This document shows, piece by piece, positions 9,447 to 21,164 of a DNA stretch of 30,366 nucleotides. The notes under the pieces were generated by a model, which saw only the letters and a list, made by a program, of their open reading frames with translations, did no database searches and was not told where the DNA came from. How positions within the stretch are numbered: position 1 is the first letter of the stretch; each line of letters starts with the position of its first letter. The DNA is from Liolophura sinensis (lineage: Eukaryota; Mollusca; Polyplacophora; Chitonida; Chitonidae): NCBI RefSeq assembly GCF_032854445.1, contig NW_027018405.1:1-30366 (forward strand), read 5' to 3'. The position numbers and the translations under genes are program-made.

Positions 9447-12384
9447 GTGTAGCAGGTTTCAATTAACAAAAAGACCAGGCAAAAATGCAAAAGTGGAAAA
9501 ACTGTTCCAGTGCTACTAGTAAGAGGTTAATGCGACGTATTTTGTGACGAGAAATCGAATGGTGCAAACCGCGTTGCTCTCCGACCAATACTTTTGGCTG
9601 TAGTGACAATTGAATGATCATTTATGTCATAATCATGTGCATACCAACGGCTCTTACTCCATGGAAACCAGGGAAATTTGCAATTTTTCAACAGCTGCCG
9701 ATGCCTGGCCCAATTCCGCATCTTTTGGCACCTTACTGAAGTGGGTCAGTGTTCAGTTGTACTTTTTACAGCAGACTGTATCAAGTACCTTGTTTTTTTT
9801 TTATGTACAAATGGTCTAGTTTCTCTACACGTAGATAAAGACATTGAGATTGTCTTGGACTTAGAAGTAAGGCAATTGCTGGGTGAGTTAAATGGGCTTA
9901 GCCCAAAGATTTGACGTCTTCTGGGCTACCGAAGGGCACATAACTTATAGTCAAAAGCTGAATATAGTAATGACCAGTCGCGATTGTACAGAGTACAGTG
10001 TAGCCGATTTCAATTAACAAAAAGACCTGGCAAAAATGCAAAAGTGGAAAAACTGTTCCAGTGCTGCTGGTAAGAGGCTAATCCGACGTATTTTGTAACG
10101 ATAAATCGAATGGTGCAAACCGCGTTGCTCTCCGACCAATACTTTTGGCTGTAGTGACAATTGAATGATGATTTATGTCATAATCACGTGCCCAGCAACG
10201 GCTCTTACTCCATGGAAACCAGGGATATTTTCAATTTTTCAACAGCTGCCGATGCCTGGCTCAATTCCGCATCTTTTGGCACCTTACTGTAGTGGATCAG
10301 TGTTAAGTTGTACTTTTTACAGCAGACTGTATCAAGTACCTTGTGTTTTTCACGTACAAATGGTGTGGTTTTTCTACACGTAGATAAAGGCAATGAGATT
10401 GTCTTGCACTTAGAAGTAAGGCAATTGCTGGGTGAGTTAAATGGGCTTAGCCCAAAGATTTCAGGTCTTCTGGGCTACCGAAGGGCACATACCTTATAGT
10501 CAAAAGTTGAATATAGTAATGACCAGTCGCGATTGTACAGAGTACAGTGTAGCCGATTTCAATTAACAAAAAGACCAGGCCAAAATGCAAAAGTGGAAAA
10601 ACTGTTCCAGTGCTGCTGGTAAGAGGCTAATCCGACGTATTTTGTGACGAGATATCGAATGGTACAAACCGCGTTGCTCTCCGACCAATACTTTTGGCTG
10701 TAGCGACACTTCAATGATCATTGATGTCATAATCACGTGCGTAGCAACGGCTCTTACTCCATGGAAACCAGGGAAATTTGCAATTTTTTAACAGCTGCCG
10801 ATGCCTGGCCCAATTCCGCATCTTTTGGCACCTTATAAATGTGGGTCAGTGTTAAGTTGTACTTTTTACAGCAGAATGTATCAAGTACCTTGTTTTTTTT
10901 TATGTACAAATGGTGTTGTTTTTCTACACGTAAATAAAGACATTGAGATTGTCTTGGACTTAGAAGTAAGACAATTGCTGGGTGAGTTAAATGGGCTTAG
11001 CCCAAAGATTTCAGGTCTTCTGGACTACCGAAGGGCACATAACTTATAATCAAAAGTTGAATATAGTAATGACCAGTCGCGATTGTACAGAGTACAGTGT
11101 AGCAGGTTTCAATTAACAAAAAGACCAGGCAAAAATGTAAAAGTGGAAAAAACTGTTCCAGTGCTATTAGTAAGAGGTTAATCCGACGTATTTTGTGACG
11201 AGAAATCGAATGGTGCAAACCGCGTTGCTCTCCGACCAATACTTTTGGCTGTAGCGACAATTGAATGATCACTGATGTCATAATCACGTGCACAGCAGCG
11301 GCTCTTACTCCATGGAAACCAGGGAAATTTGCAATTTTTCAACAGCTGCCGATACCTGGCCCAATTCCGCATCTTTTGGCACCTTACTGAAGTGGGTCAG
11401 TGTTCAGTTGTACTTTTTACAGCAGACTGTATCAAGCACCTTGTTTTTTTTTTATGTACAAATGGTCTAATTTTTCTACACGTAGATAAAGACATTGAGA
11501 TTGTCTTGCACTTAGAAGTAAGGCAATTGCTGGGTGAGTTAAATGCGCTTAGCCCAAAGATTTGACGTCTTCTGGGCTACCGAAGGGCACATAACTTATA
11601 GTCAAAAGTTGAATATAGTAATGACCAGTCGCGATTGTACAGAGTACAGTGTAGCCGATTTCAATTAACAAAAAGACCAGGCAAAAATGCAAAAGTGGAA
11701 AAACTGTTCCAGTGCTGCTGGTAAGAGGCTAATCCGACGTATTTTGTGACGAGATATCGAATGGTACAAACCGCGTTGCTCTCCGACCAATACTTTTGGC
11801 TGTAGCGACACTTCAATGATCATTGATGTCATAATCACGTGCGTAGCAACGGCTCTTACTCCATGGAAACCAGGGAAATTTGCAATTTTTTAACAGCTGC
11901 CGATGCCTGGCCCAATTCCGCATCTTTTGGCACCTTATAAATGTGGGTCAGTGTTAAGTTGTACTTTTTACAGCAGACTGTATCAAGTACCTTGTGATTT
12001 TTATGTACAAATGGTGTCGTTTTTCTACACCTAAATAAAGACATTGAGATTGTCTTGGACTTAGAAGTAAGACAATTGCTGGGTGAGTTAAATGGGCTTG
12101 GCCCAAAGATTTCAGGTCTTCTGGGCTACCGAAGGGCACATAACTTATAGTCAAAAGTTGAATATAGTAATGACCAGTCGCGATTGTACAGAGTACAGTG
12201 TAGCAGGTTTCAATTAACAAAAAGACCAGGCAAAAATGCAAAAGTGGAAAAACTGTTCCAGTGCTACTAGTAAGAGGCTAATCCGACGTATTTTGTGACG
12301 AGATATCGAATGGTACAAACCGCGTTGCTCTCCGACCAATACTTTTGGCTGTAGCGACACTTCAATGATCATTGATGTCATAAT

Positions 12385-12933
12385 CACGTGCGTAGCAACG
12401 GCTCTTACTCCATGGAAACCAGGGAAATTTGCAATTTTTTAACAGCTGCCGATGCCTGGCCCAATTCCGCATCTTTTGGCACCTTATAAATGTGGGTCAG
12501 TGTTAAGTTGTACTTTTTACAGCAGACTGTATCAAGTACCTTGTGATTTTTATGTACAAATGGTGTCGTTTTTCTACACCTAGATAAAGACATTGAGATT
12601 GTCTTGGACTTAGAAGTAAGACAATTGCTGGGTGAGTTAAATGGGCTTGGCCCAAAGATTTCAGGTCTTCTGGGCTACCGAAGGGCACATAACTTATAGT
12701 CAAAAGTTGAATATAGTAATGACCAGTCGCGATTGTACAGAGTACAGTGTAGCAGGTTTCAATTAACAAAAAGACCAGGCAAAAATGCAAAAGTGGAAAA
12801 ACTGTTCCAGTGCTACTAGTAAGAGGTTAATCCGACGTATTTTGTGACGAGAAATCGAATGGTGCAAACCGCGTTGCTCTCCGACCAATACTTTTGGCTG
12901 TAGTGACAATTGAATGATCATTTATGTCATGAT
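12385..12933 (+). repeat. Representative 549-bp monomer (unit 22, class G)
   Basis: This unit serves as a map of the monomer, phased so that base 1 is the C of CACGTG. In order it holds: CACGTG plus the class tag; CCATGG at base 26 in a TCCATGGA palindrome; a CAGCTG about 40 bases further on; the variable ACTGAAG/ATAAATG site; a T-rich tract of variable length just before TACAAATGG; a short stem GTGTGG/CTACAC around TTTTT (here weakened to GTGTCG); the GGGCTTAGCCC-type palindrome (here GGGCTTGGCCC); TCGCGA; TGTACAGAGTACA; an A-rich stretch; and a closing island with a TGATCA-centred palindrome and TGATGTCATAAT. The phase is a convention, because a tandem repeat has no natural start. No internal subrepeat of half or one-third length is obvious by eye. 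Confidence 0.9.
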
Positions 12934-15678
12934 CATGTGCATACCAACGGCTCTTACTCCATGGAAACCAGGGAAATTTCCAATTTTTCAACAGCTGCCG
13001 ATGCCTGGCCCAATTCCGCATCTTTTGCCACCTTACTAAAGTGGGTCAGTGTTCAGTTGTACTTTTTACAGCAGACTGTATCAAGTACCTTGTGTTTTTT
13101 ATGTACAAATGGTCTGGTTTTTCTACACGTAGATAAAGACATTGAGATTGTCTTGCACTTAGAAGTAAGGCAATTGCTGGGTGAGTTAAATGGGCTTAGC
13201 CCAAAGATTTGACGTCTTCTGGGCTACCGAAGGGCACATAACTTATAGTCAAAAGTTGAATATAGTAATGACCAGTCGCGATTGTACAGAGTACAGTGTA
13301 GCCGATTTCAATTAACAAAAAGACCAGGCAAAAATGCAAAAGTAGAAAAACTGTTCCAGTGCTGCTGGTAAGAGGCTAATCTTACGTATTTTGTGACGAG
13401 AAATCGAATGGTGCAAACCGCGTTGCTCTCCGACCAATACTTTTGGCTGTAGTGACAATTGAATGATGATTTATGTCATAATCATGTGCCCAGCAACGGC
13501 TCTTACTCCATGGAAACCAGGGATATTTTCAATTTTTCAACAGCTGCCGATGCCTGGCTCAATTCCGCATCTTTTGGCACCTTACTGTAGTGGGTCAGTG
13601 TTAAGTTGTACTTTTTACAGCAGACTGTATCAAGTACCTTGTGTTTTTCATGTACAAATGGTGTGGTTTTTCTACACGTAGATAAAGGCAATGAGATTGT
13701 CTTGCACTTAGAAGTACGGCAATTGCTGGGTGAGTTAAATGGGCTTGGCCCAAAGATTTCAGGTCTTCTGGGCTACCGAAGGGCACATAACTTATAGTCA
13801 AAAGTTGAATATAGTAATGACCAGTCGCGATTGTACAGAGTACAGTGTAGCCGATTTCAATTAACAAAAAGATCAGGCAAAAATGCAAAAGTGGAAAAAC
13901 TGTTCCAGTGCTGCTGGTAAGAGGCTAATCCGACGTATTTTGTGACGAGATATCGAATGGTACAAACCGCTTTGCTCTCCGACCAATACTTTTGGCTGTA
14001 GCGACACTTCAATGATCATTGATGTCATAATCACGTGCGTAGCAACGGCTCTTACTCCATGGAAACCAGGGAAATTTGCAATTTTTTAACAGCTGCCGAT
14101 TTCTGGCTTTATTCCGCATCTTTTGGCACCTTATAAATGTGGGTCAGTGTTAAGTTGTACTTTTTACAGCAGACTGTATCAAGTACCTTGTGATTTTTAT
14201 GTACAAATGGTGTGGTTTTTCTACACCTAGATAAAGACATTGAGATTGTCTTGGACTTAGAAGTAAGACAATTGCTGGGTGAGTTAAATGGGCTTGGCCC
14301 AAAGATTTCAGGTCTTCTGGGCTACCGAAGGGCACATAACTTATAGTCAAAAGTTGAATATAGTAATGACCAGTCGCGATTGTACAGAGTACAGTGTAGC
14401 AGGTTTCAATTAACAAAAAGACCAGGCAAAAATGCAAAAGTGGAAAAACTGTTCCAGTGCTACTAGTAAGAGGTTAATCCGACGTATTTTGTGACGAGAA
14501 ATCGAATGGTGCAAACCGCGTTGCTCTCCGACCAATACTTTTGGCTGTAGCGACAATTGAATGATCACTGATATCATAATCACGTGCACAGCAACGGCTC
14601 TTACTCCATGGAAACCAGGGAAATTTGCAATTTTTCAACAGCTGCCGATACCTGGCCCAATTCCGCATCTTTTGGCACTTTATATATGTGGGTCAGTGTT
14701 AAGTTGTACTTTTTACAGCAGACTGTATCAAGTACCTTGTGTTTTTTATGTACAAATGGTGTGGTTTTTCTACACGTAGATAAAGACATTGAGATTGTCT
14801 TGGACTTAGAAATAAGACAATTGCTGGGTGAGTTAAATGGGCTTGGCCCAAAGATTTCAGGTCTTCTGGGCTATCGAAGGGCACATAACTTATAGTCAAA
14901 AGTTGAATATAGTAATGACCAGTCGCGATTGTACAGAGTACAGTGTAGCAGGTTTCAATTAACAAAAAGACCAGGCAAAAATGCAAAAGTGGAAAAACTG
15001 TTCCAGTGCTGCTGGTAAGAGGCTAATCCGACGTATTTTGTGACGAGATATCGAATGGTACAAACCGCGTTGCTCTCCGACCAATACTTTTGGCTGTAGC
15101 GACACTTCAATGATCAGTGATGTCATAATCACGTGCGTAGCAACGGCTCTTACTCCATGGAAACCAGGGAAATTTGCAATTTTTTAACAGCTGCCGATGC
15201 CTGGCCCAATTCCGCATCTTTTGGCACCTTATAAATGTGGGTCAGTGTTAAGTTGTACTTTTTACAGCAGACTGTATTAAGTACCTTGTGATTTTTATGT
15301 ACAAATGGTGTGGTTTTTCTACACCTAGATAAAGACATTGAGATTGTCTTGGACTTAGAAGTAAGACAATTGCTGGGTGAGTTAAATGGGCTTGGCCCAA
15401 AGATTTCAGGTCTTCTGGGCTACCGAAGGGCACATAACTTATAGTCAAAAGTTGAATATAGTAATGACCAGTCGCGATTGTACAGAGTACAGTGTAGCAG
15501 GTTTCAATTAACAAAAAGACCAGGCAAAAATGCAAAAGTGGAAAAACTGTTCCAGTGCTACTAGTAAGAGGTTAATCCGACGTATTTTGTGACGAGAAAT
15601 CGAATGGTGCAAACCGCGTTGCTCTCCGACCAATACTTTTGGCTGTAGCGACAATTGAATGATCACTGATATCATAAT
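12385..15678 (+). repeat. 6-monomer HOR, copy 2 (units 22-27), 3294 bp
   Basis: Unit starts are 12385, 12934, 13483, 14032, 14581 and 15130; tags are again G T P G A G. Anchor offsets from copy 1 are 3300, 3300, 3298, 3298, 3296 and 3294 bp, drifting only by T-tract length. Class markers line up position by position, including GATACCTGG in the A unit (26). Unit 26 differs from unit 20 after that point (CTTTATATATGTGG instead of CTTACTGAAGTGG), so it looks mosaic. Unit 25 has a private cluster of changes where GATGCCTGGCCCAATT became GATTTCTGGCTTTATT. Confidence 0.85.
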
Positions 15679-16776
15679 CACGTGCACAGCAACGGCTCTT
15701 ACTCCATGGAAACCAGGGAAATTTGCAATTTTTCAACAGCTGCCGATACCTGGCCCAATTCCGCATCTTTTGGCACTTTATATATGTGGGTCAGTGTTAA
15801 GTTGTACTTTTTACAGCAGACTGTATCAAGTACCTTGTGTTTTTTATGTACAAATGGTGTGGTTTTTCTACACGTAGATAAAGACATTGAGATTGTCTTG
15901 GACTTAGAAATAAGACAATTGCTGGGTGAGTTAAATGGGCTTGGCCCAAAGATTTCAGGTCTTCTGGGCTATCGAAGGGCACATAACTTATAGTCAAAAG
16001 TTGAATATAGTAATGACCAGTCGCGATTGTACAGAGTACAGTGTAGCAGGTTTCAATTAACAAAAAGACCAGGCAAAAATGCAAAAGTGGAAAAACTGTT
16101 CCAGTGCTGCTGGTAAGAGGCTAATCCGACGTATTTTGTGACGAGATATCGAATGGTACAAACCGCGTTGCTCTCCGACCAATACTTTTGGCTGTAGCGA
16201 CACTTCAATGATCAGTGATGTCATAATCACGTGCGTAGCAACGGCTCTTACTCCATGGAAACCAGGGAAATTTGCAATTTTTTAACAGCTGCCGATGCCT
16301 GGCCCAATTCCGCATCTTTTGGCACCTTATAAATGTGGGTCAGTGTTAAGTTGTACTTTTTACAGCAGACTGTATTAAGTACCTTGTGATTTTTATGTAC
16401 AAATGGTGTGGTTTTTCTACACCTAGATAAAGACATTGAGATTGTCTTGGACTTAGAAGTAAGACAATTGCTGGGTGAGTTAAATGGGCTTGGCCCAAAG
16501 ATTTCAGGTCTTCTGGGCTACCGAAGGGCACATAACTTATAGTCAAAAGTTGAATATAGTAATGACCAGTCGCGATTGTACAGAGTACAGTGTAGCAGGT
16601 TTCAATTAACAAAAAGACCAGGCAAAAATGCAAAAGTGGAAAAACTGTTCCAGTGCTATTAGTAAGAGGTTAATCCGACGTATTTTGTGACGAGAAATCG
16701 AATGGTGCAAACCGCGTTGCTCTCCGACCAATACTTTTGGCTGTAGTGACAATTGAATGATCATTGATGTCATAAT
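15679..16776 (+). repeat. Near-perfect duplicate of the A-G dimer (units 28-29), 1098 bp
   Basis: Units 28 and 29 repeat units 26 and 27 at an exact offset of 1098 bp. Reading the two copies side by side, I see no difference from about 14181/15279 to about 15558/16656. The pair shares rare variants: TTTATATATG, CTATCGAAGG, GATCAGTGATG and GACTGTATTAAG. This is the signature of a very recent tandem duplication of one dimer, and it changes the tag order from GTPGAG to GTPGAGAG. Confidence 0.9.
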
Positions 16777-19700
16777 CATGTGCATACCAACGGCTCTTAC
16801 TCCATGGAAACCAGGGAAATTTGCAATTTTTCAACAGCTGCCGATGCCTGGCTCAATTCCGCATCTTTTGGCACCTTACTGAAGTGGTTCAGTGTTAAGT
16901 TGTACTTTTTACAGCAGAATGTATCAAGTACCTTTTGATTTTTATGTACAAATGGTGTGGTTTTTCTACACGTAGATAAAGACATTGAGATTGTCTTCGA
17001 CTTAGAAGTAAGACAATTGCTGGGTGAGTTAAATGGGCTTAACCCAAAGATTTGACGTCTTCTGGGCTACCGAAGGGCACATAACTTATAGTCAAAAGTT
17101 GAATATAGTAATGACCAGTCGCGATGGTACATAGTACAGTGTAGCCGATTTCAATTAACAAAAAGACCAGGCAAAAATGCAAAAGTGGAAAAACTGTTCC
17201 AGTGCTGCTGGCAAGAGGCTAATCCGACGTATTTTGTGACGAGAAATCGAATGGTGCAATCCGCGTTGCTCTCCGACCAATACTTTTGGCTGTAGTCACA
17301 ATTGAATAATCATTGATGTCATAATCACGTGCCCAGCAACGGCTCTTACTCCATGGAAACCAGGGAAATTTGCAATTTGTCAACAACTGCCGATGCCTGG
17401 CCCAATTCCGCATCTTTTGGCACCTTACTGAAGTGGGTCAGTGTTCAGTTGTACTTTTTACAGCAGACTGTATCAAGTACCTTGTTTTTTTTTATATACA
17501 AATGGTCTAGTTTTTCTACACGTAGATAAAGACATTGAGATTGTCTTGCACTTAGAAGTAAGGCAATTGCTGGGTGAGTTAAATGCGCTTAGCCCAAAGA
17601 TTTGACGTCTTCTAAGCTACCGAAGGGCACATAACTTATAGTCAAAAGTTGAATATAGTAATGACCAGTCGCGATTGTACAGAGTACAGTGTAGCCGATT
17701 TCAATTAACAAAAAGACCAGGCAAAAATGCAAAAGTGGAAAAACTGTTCCAGTGCTGCTGGTAAGAGGCTAATCCGACGTATTTTGTGACGAGAAATCGA
17801 ATGGTGCAAACCGCGTTGCTCTCCGACCAATACTTTTGGCTGTAGTGACAATTGAATGATGATTTATGTCATAATCACGTGCACAGCAACGGCTCTTACT
17901 CCATGGAAACCAGGGATATTTTCAATTTTTCAACAGCTGCCAATGCCTGGCTCAATTCCGCATCTTTTGGCACCTTACTGTAGTGGGTCAGTGTTAAGTT
18001 GTCCTTTTTACAGCAGACTGTATCAAGTACCTTGTGTTTTTCACGTACAAATGGTGTTTTTTCTACACGTAGATAAAGGCATTGAGATTGTCTTGCACTT
18101 AGAAGTAAGGCAATTGCTGGGTGAGTTAAATGGGCTTGGCCCAAAGATTTCAGGTCTTCTGGGCTACCGAAGGGCACATAACTTATAGTCAAAAGTTGAA
18201 TATAGTAATGACCAGTCGCGATTGTACAGAGTACAGTGTAGCAGGTTTCAATTAACAAAAAGACCAGGCAAAAATGCAAAAGTGGAAAAACTGTTCCAGT
18301 GCTATTAGTAAGAGGTAAATCCGACGTATTTTGTGACGAGAAATCGAATGGTGCAAACCGCGTTGCTCTCCGACCAATACTTTTGGCTGTAGTGACAATT
18401 GAATGATCATTGATGTCATAATCATGTGCATACCAACGGCTCTTACTCCATGGAAACCAGGGAAATTTGCAATTTTTCAACAGCTGCCGATGCCTGGCTC
18501 AATTCCGCATCTTTTGGCACCTTACTGAAGTGGGTCAGTGTTAAGTTGTACTTTTTACAGCAGAATGTATCAAGTACCTTTTGATTTTTATGTACAAATG
18601 GTGTGGTTTTTCTACACGTAGATAAAGACATTGAGATTGTCCTGGACTTAGAAGTAAGACAATTGCTGGGTGAGTTAAATGGGCTTAACCCAAAGATTTG
18701 ACGTCTTCTGGGCTACCGAAGGGCACATAACTTATAGTCAAAAGTTGAATATAGTAATGACCAGTCGCGATGGTACATAGTACAGTGTAGCCGATTTCAA
18801 TTAACAAAAAGACCAGGCAAAAATGCAAAAGTGGAAAAACTGTTCCAGTGCTGCTGGCAAGAGGCTAATCCGACGTATTTTGTGACGAGAAATCGAATGG
18901 TGCAATCCGCGTTGCTCTCCGACCAATACTTTTGGCTGTAGTCACAATTGAATGATCATTGATGTCATAATCACGTGCCCAGCAACGGCTCTTACTCCAT
19001 GGAAACCAGGGAAATTTGCAATTTGTCAAAAGCTGCCGATGCCTGGCCCAATTCCGCATCTTTTGGCACCTTACTGAAGTGGGTCAGTGTTCAGTTGTAC
19101 TTTTTACAGCAGACTGTATCAAGTACCTTGTTTTTTTTTATATACAAATGGTCTAGTTTTTCTACACGTAGATAAAGACATTGAGATTGTCTTGCACTTA
19201 GAAGTAAGGCAATTGCTGGGTGAGTTAAATGCGCTTAGCCCAAAGATTTGACGTATTCTGGGCTACCGAAGGGCACATAACTTATAGTCAAAAGTTGAAT
19301 ATAGTAATGACCAGTCGCGATTGTACAGAGTACAGTGTAGCCGATTTCAATTAACAAAAAGACCAGGCAAAAATGCAAAAGTGGAAAAACTGTTCCAGTG
19401 CTGCTGGTAAAAGGCTAATCCGACGTATTTTGTGACGAGAAATCGAATGGTGCAAACCGCGTTGCTCTCCGACCAATACTTTTGGCTGTAGTGACAATTG
19501 AATGATTATTTATGTCATAATCACGTGCACAGCAATGGCTCTTACTCCATGGAAACCAGGGATATTTTCAATTTTTCAAAAGCTGCCAATGCCTGGCTCA
19601 ATTCCGCATCTTTTGGCACCTTACTGTAGTGGGTCAGTGTTAAGTTGTACTTTTTACAGCAGACTGTATCAAGTACCTTGTGTTTTTCACGTACAAATGG

Positions 19701-20068
19701 TGTTTTTTCTACACGTAGATAAAGGCATTGAGATTGTCTTGCACTTAGAAGTAAGGCAATTGCTGGGTGAGTTAAATGGGCTTAGCCCAAAGATTTCAGG
19801 TCTTCTGGGCTACCGAAGGGCACATAACTTATAGTCAAAAGTTGAATATAGTAATGACCAGTCGCGATTGTACAGAGTACAGTGTAGCCGATTTCAATTA
19901 ACAAAAAGATCAGGCAAAAATGCAAAAGTGGAAAAACTGTTCCAGTGCTGCTGGTAAGAGGCTAATCCGACGTATTTTGTGACGAGATATCGAATGGTAC
20001 AAACCGCGTTGCTCTCCGACCAATACTTTTGGCTGTAGCGACACTTCAATGATCACTGATGTCATAAT
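16777..20068 (+). repeat. T-P-A trimer in tandem (units 30-32 and 33-35), 1646-bp period
   Basis: Inside 8-mer copy 1 the first six monomers are a trimer repeated twice; all three anchor offsets are exactly 1646 bp. The same holds for units 46-48 and 49-51 in copy 3. The halves are told apart by private changes: unit 30 has GTGGTTCAG where unit 33 has GTGGGTCAG, unit 31 has TTCTAAGCTACC, and unit 32 has TTGTCCTTTTTAC. The 8-mer thus grew partly by trimer duplication before the 8-mer itself was amplified. Confidence 0.85.
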
Positions 20069-21164
20069 CACGTGCGTAGCAACGGCTCTTACTCCATGGA
20101 AACCATGGAAATTTGGAATTTTTTCACAGCTGCCGATGCCTGGCCCAATTCCGCATCTTTTGGCACGTTATAAATGTGGGTCAGTGTTAAGTTGTACTTT
20201 TTACAGCAGACTGTATCAAGTACCTTGTGATTTTTATGTACAAATGGTGTGGTTTTTCTACACGTAGATAAAGACATTGAGATTGTCTTGGACTTAGAAG
20301 TAAGACAATTGCTGGGTGAGTTAAATGGGCTTGGCCCAAAGATTTCAGGTCTTCTGGGCTACCGAAGGGCACATAACTTATAGTCAAAAGTTGAATATAG
20401 TAATGACCAGTCGCGATTGTACAGAGTACAGTGTAGCAGGTTTCAATTAACAAAAAGACCAGGCAAAAATGCAAAAGTGGAAAAACTGTTCCAGTGCTAC
20501 TAGTAAGAGGTTAATCCGACGTATTTTGTGACGAGAAATCGAATGGTGCAAACCGCGTTGCTCTCCGACCAATACTTTTGGCTGTAGTGACAATTGAATG
20601 ATGATTTATGTCATAATCACGTGCACAGCAACGGCTCTTACTCCATGGAAACCAGGGATATTTTCAATTTTTCAACAGCTGCCAATGCCTGGCTCAATTC
20701 CGCATCTTTTGGCACCTTACTGTAGTGGGTCAGTGTTAAGTTGTACTTTTTACAGCAGACTGTATCAAGTACCTTGTGTTTTTCACGTACAAATGGTGTT
20801 TTTTCTACACGTAGATAAAGGCATTGAGATTCTCTTGCACTTAGAAGTAAGGCAATTGCTGGGTGAGTTAAATGGGCTTAGCCCAAAGATTTCAGGTCTT
20901 CTGGGCTACCGAAGGGCACATAACTTATAGTCAAAAGTTGAATATAGTAATGACCAGTCGCGATTGTACAGAGTACAGTGTAGCCGATTTCAATTAACAA
21001 AAAGATCAGGCAAAAATGCAAAAGTGGAAAAACTGTTCCAGTGCTGCTGGTAAGAGGCTAATCCGACGTATTTTGTGACGAGATATCGAATGGTGCAAAC
21101 CGCGTTGCTCTCCGACCAAAACTTTTGGCTGTAGTGACAATTGAATGATCATTGATGTCATAAT
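16777..21164 (+). repeat. 8-monomer HOR, copy 1 (units 30-37), 4388 bp
   Basis: Unit starts are 16777, 17326, 17876, 18423, 18972, 19522, 20069 and 20618; tags are T P A T P A G A. Unit lengths are 549, 550, 547, 549, 550, 547, 549 and 547. T units carry GGGCTTAACCC, GTACCTTTTGATTTT and GTAGTCACAATTG. The 547-bp A units lack two bases at GGTGTTTTTTCTACAC. The last unit ends with GACCAAAACTTTTGG, whose substitution (21120) marks the end of every 8-mer copy. Unit 36 has an extra CCATGG at 20103-20108. Confidence 0.9.

Larger units (their letters stand above)
9085..12384 (+). repeat. 6-monomer HOR, copy 1 (units 16-21), 3300 bp
   Basis: Unit starts are 9085, 9634, 10185, 10734, 11285 and 11836; tags are G T P G A G. 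The three G units share a TTTTTTAACAG run and CTTATAAATG; units 16 and 21 also share TTGTGATTTTTATG and CACC in place of CACG before TAGATAAAG or TAAATAAAG. The P unit (18) has GGGATATTTTCAA, ACTGTAGTGG and GGCAATGAG. The A unit (20) has CCGATACCTGG. The same order and markers recur about 3.3 kb downstream. Unit 16 carries private changes (GGTCCTCTGGG, AACATATAGTC) that are absent from its counterpart. Confidence 0.85.

Noticed and set aside
9203-9490. Recurrent ~95-codon minus-strand frame found in many monomers, also at 11954, 12503 and 14150.
   Set aside because: It recurs at the monomer period, is broken by single-base indels in many units, and competes with overlapping frames on the other strand. 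A codon-substitution test across monomers would settle it; without that I treat it as chance.
17856-18188. 110-codon plus-strand frame in A-547 monomers.
   Set aside because: Created by the same 2-bp deletion and absent from the normal 549-bp relatives. It overlaps the minus-strand frame, and no coding evidence is visible.
17896-18480. A 194-codon minus-strand open frame, repeated identically at 26675-27259.
   Set aside because: It exists only because the 2-bp deletion in the A-547 monomer joins two shorter frames, and it crosses a monomer boundary. Other A-547 units do not keep it open. The second copy is explained by the 16-mer duplication, not by selection on protein. No domain, signal peptide or homology is recognisable.
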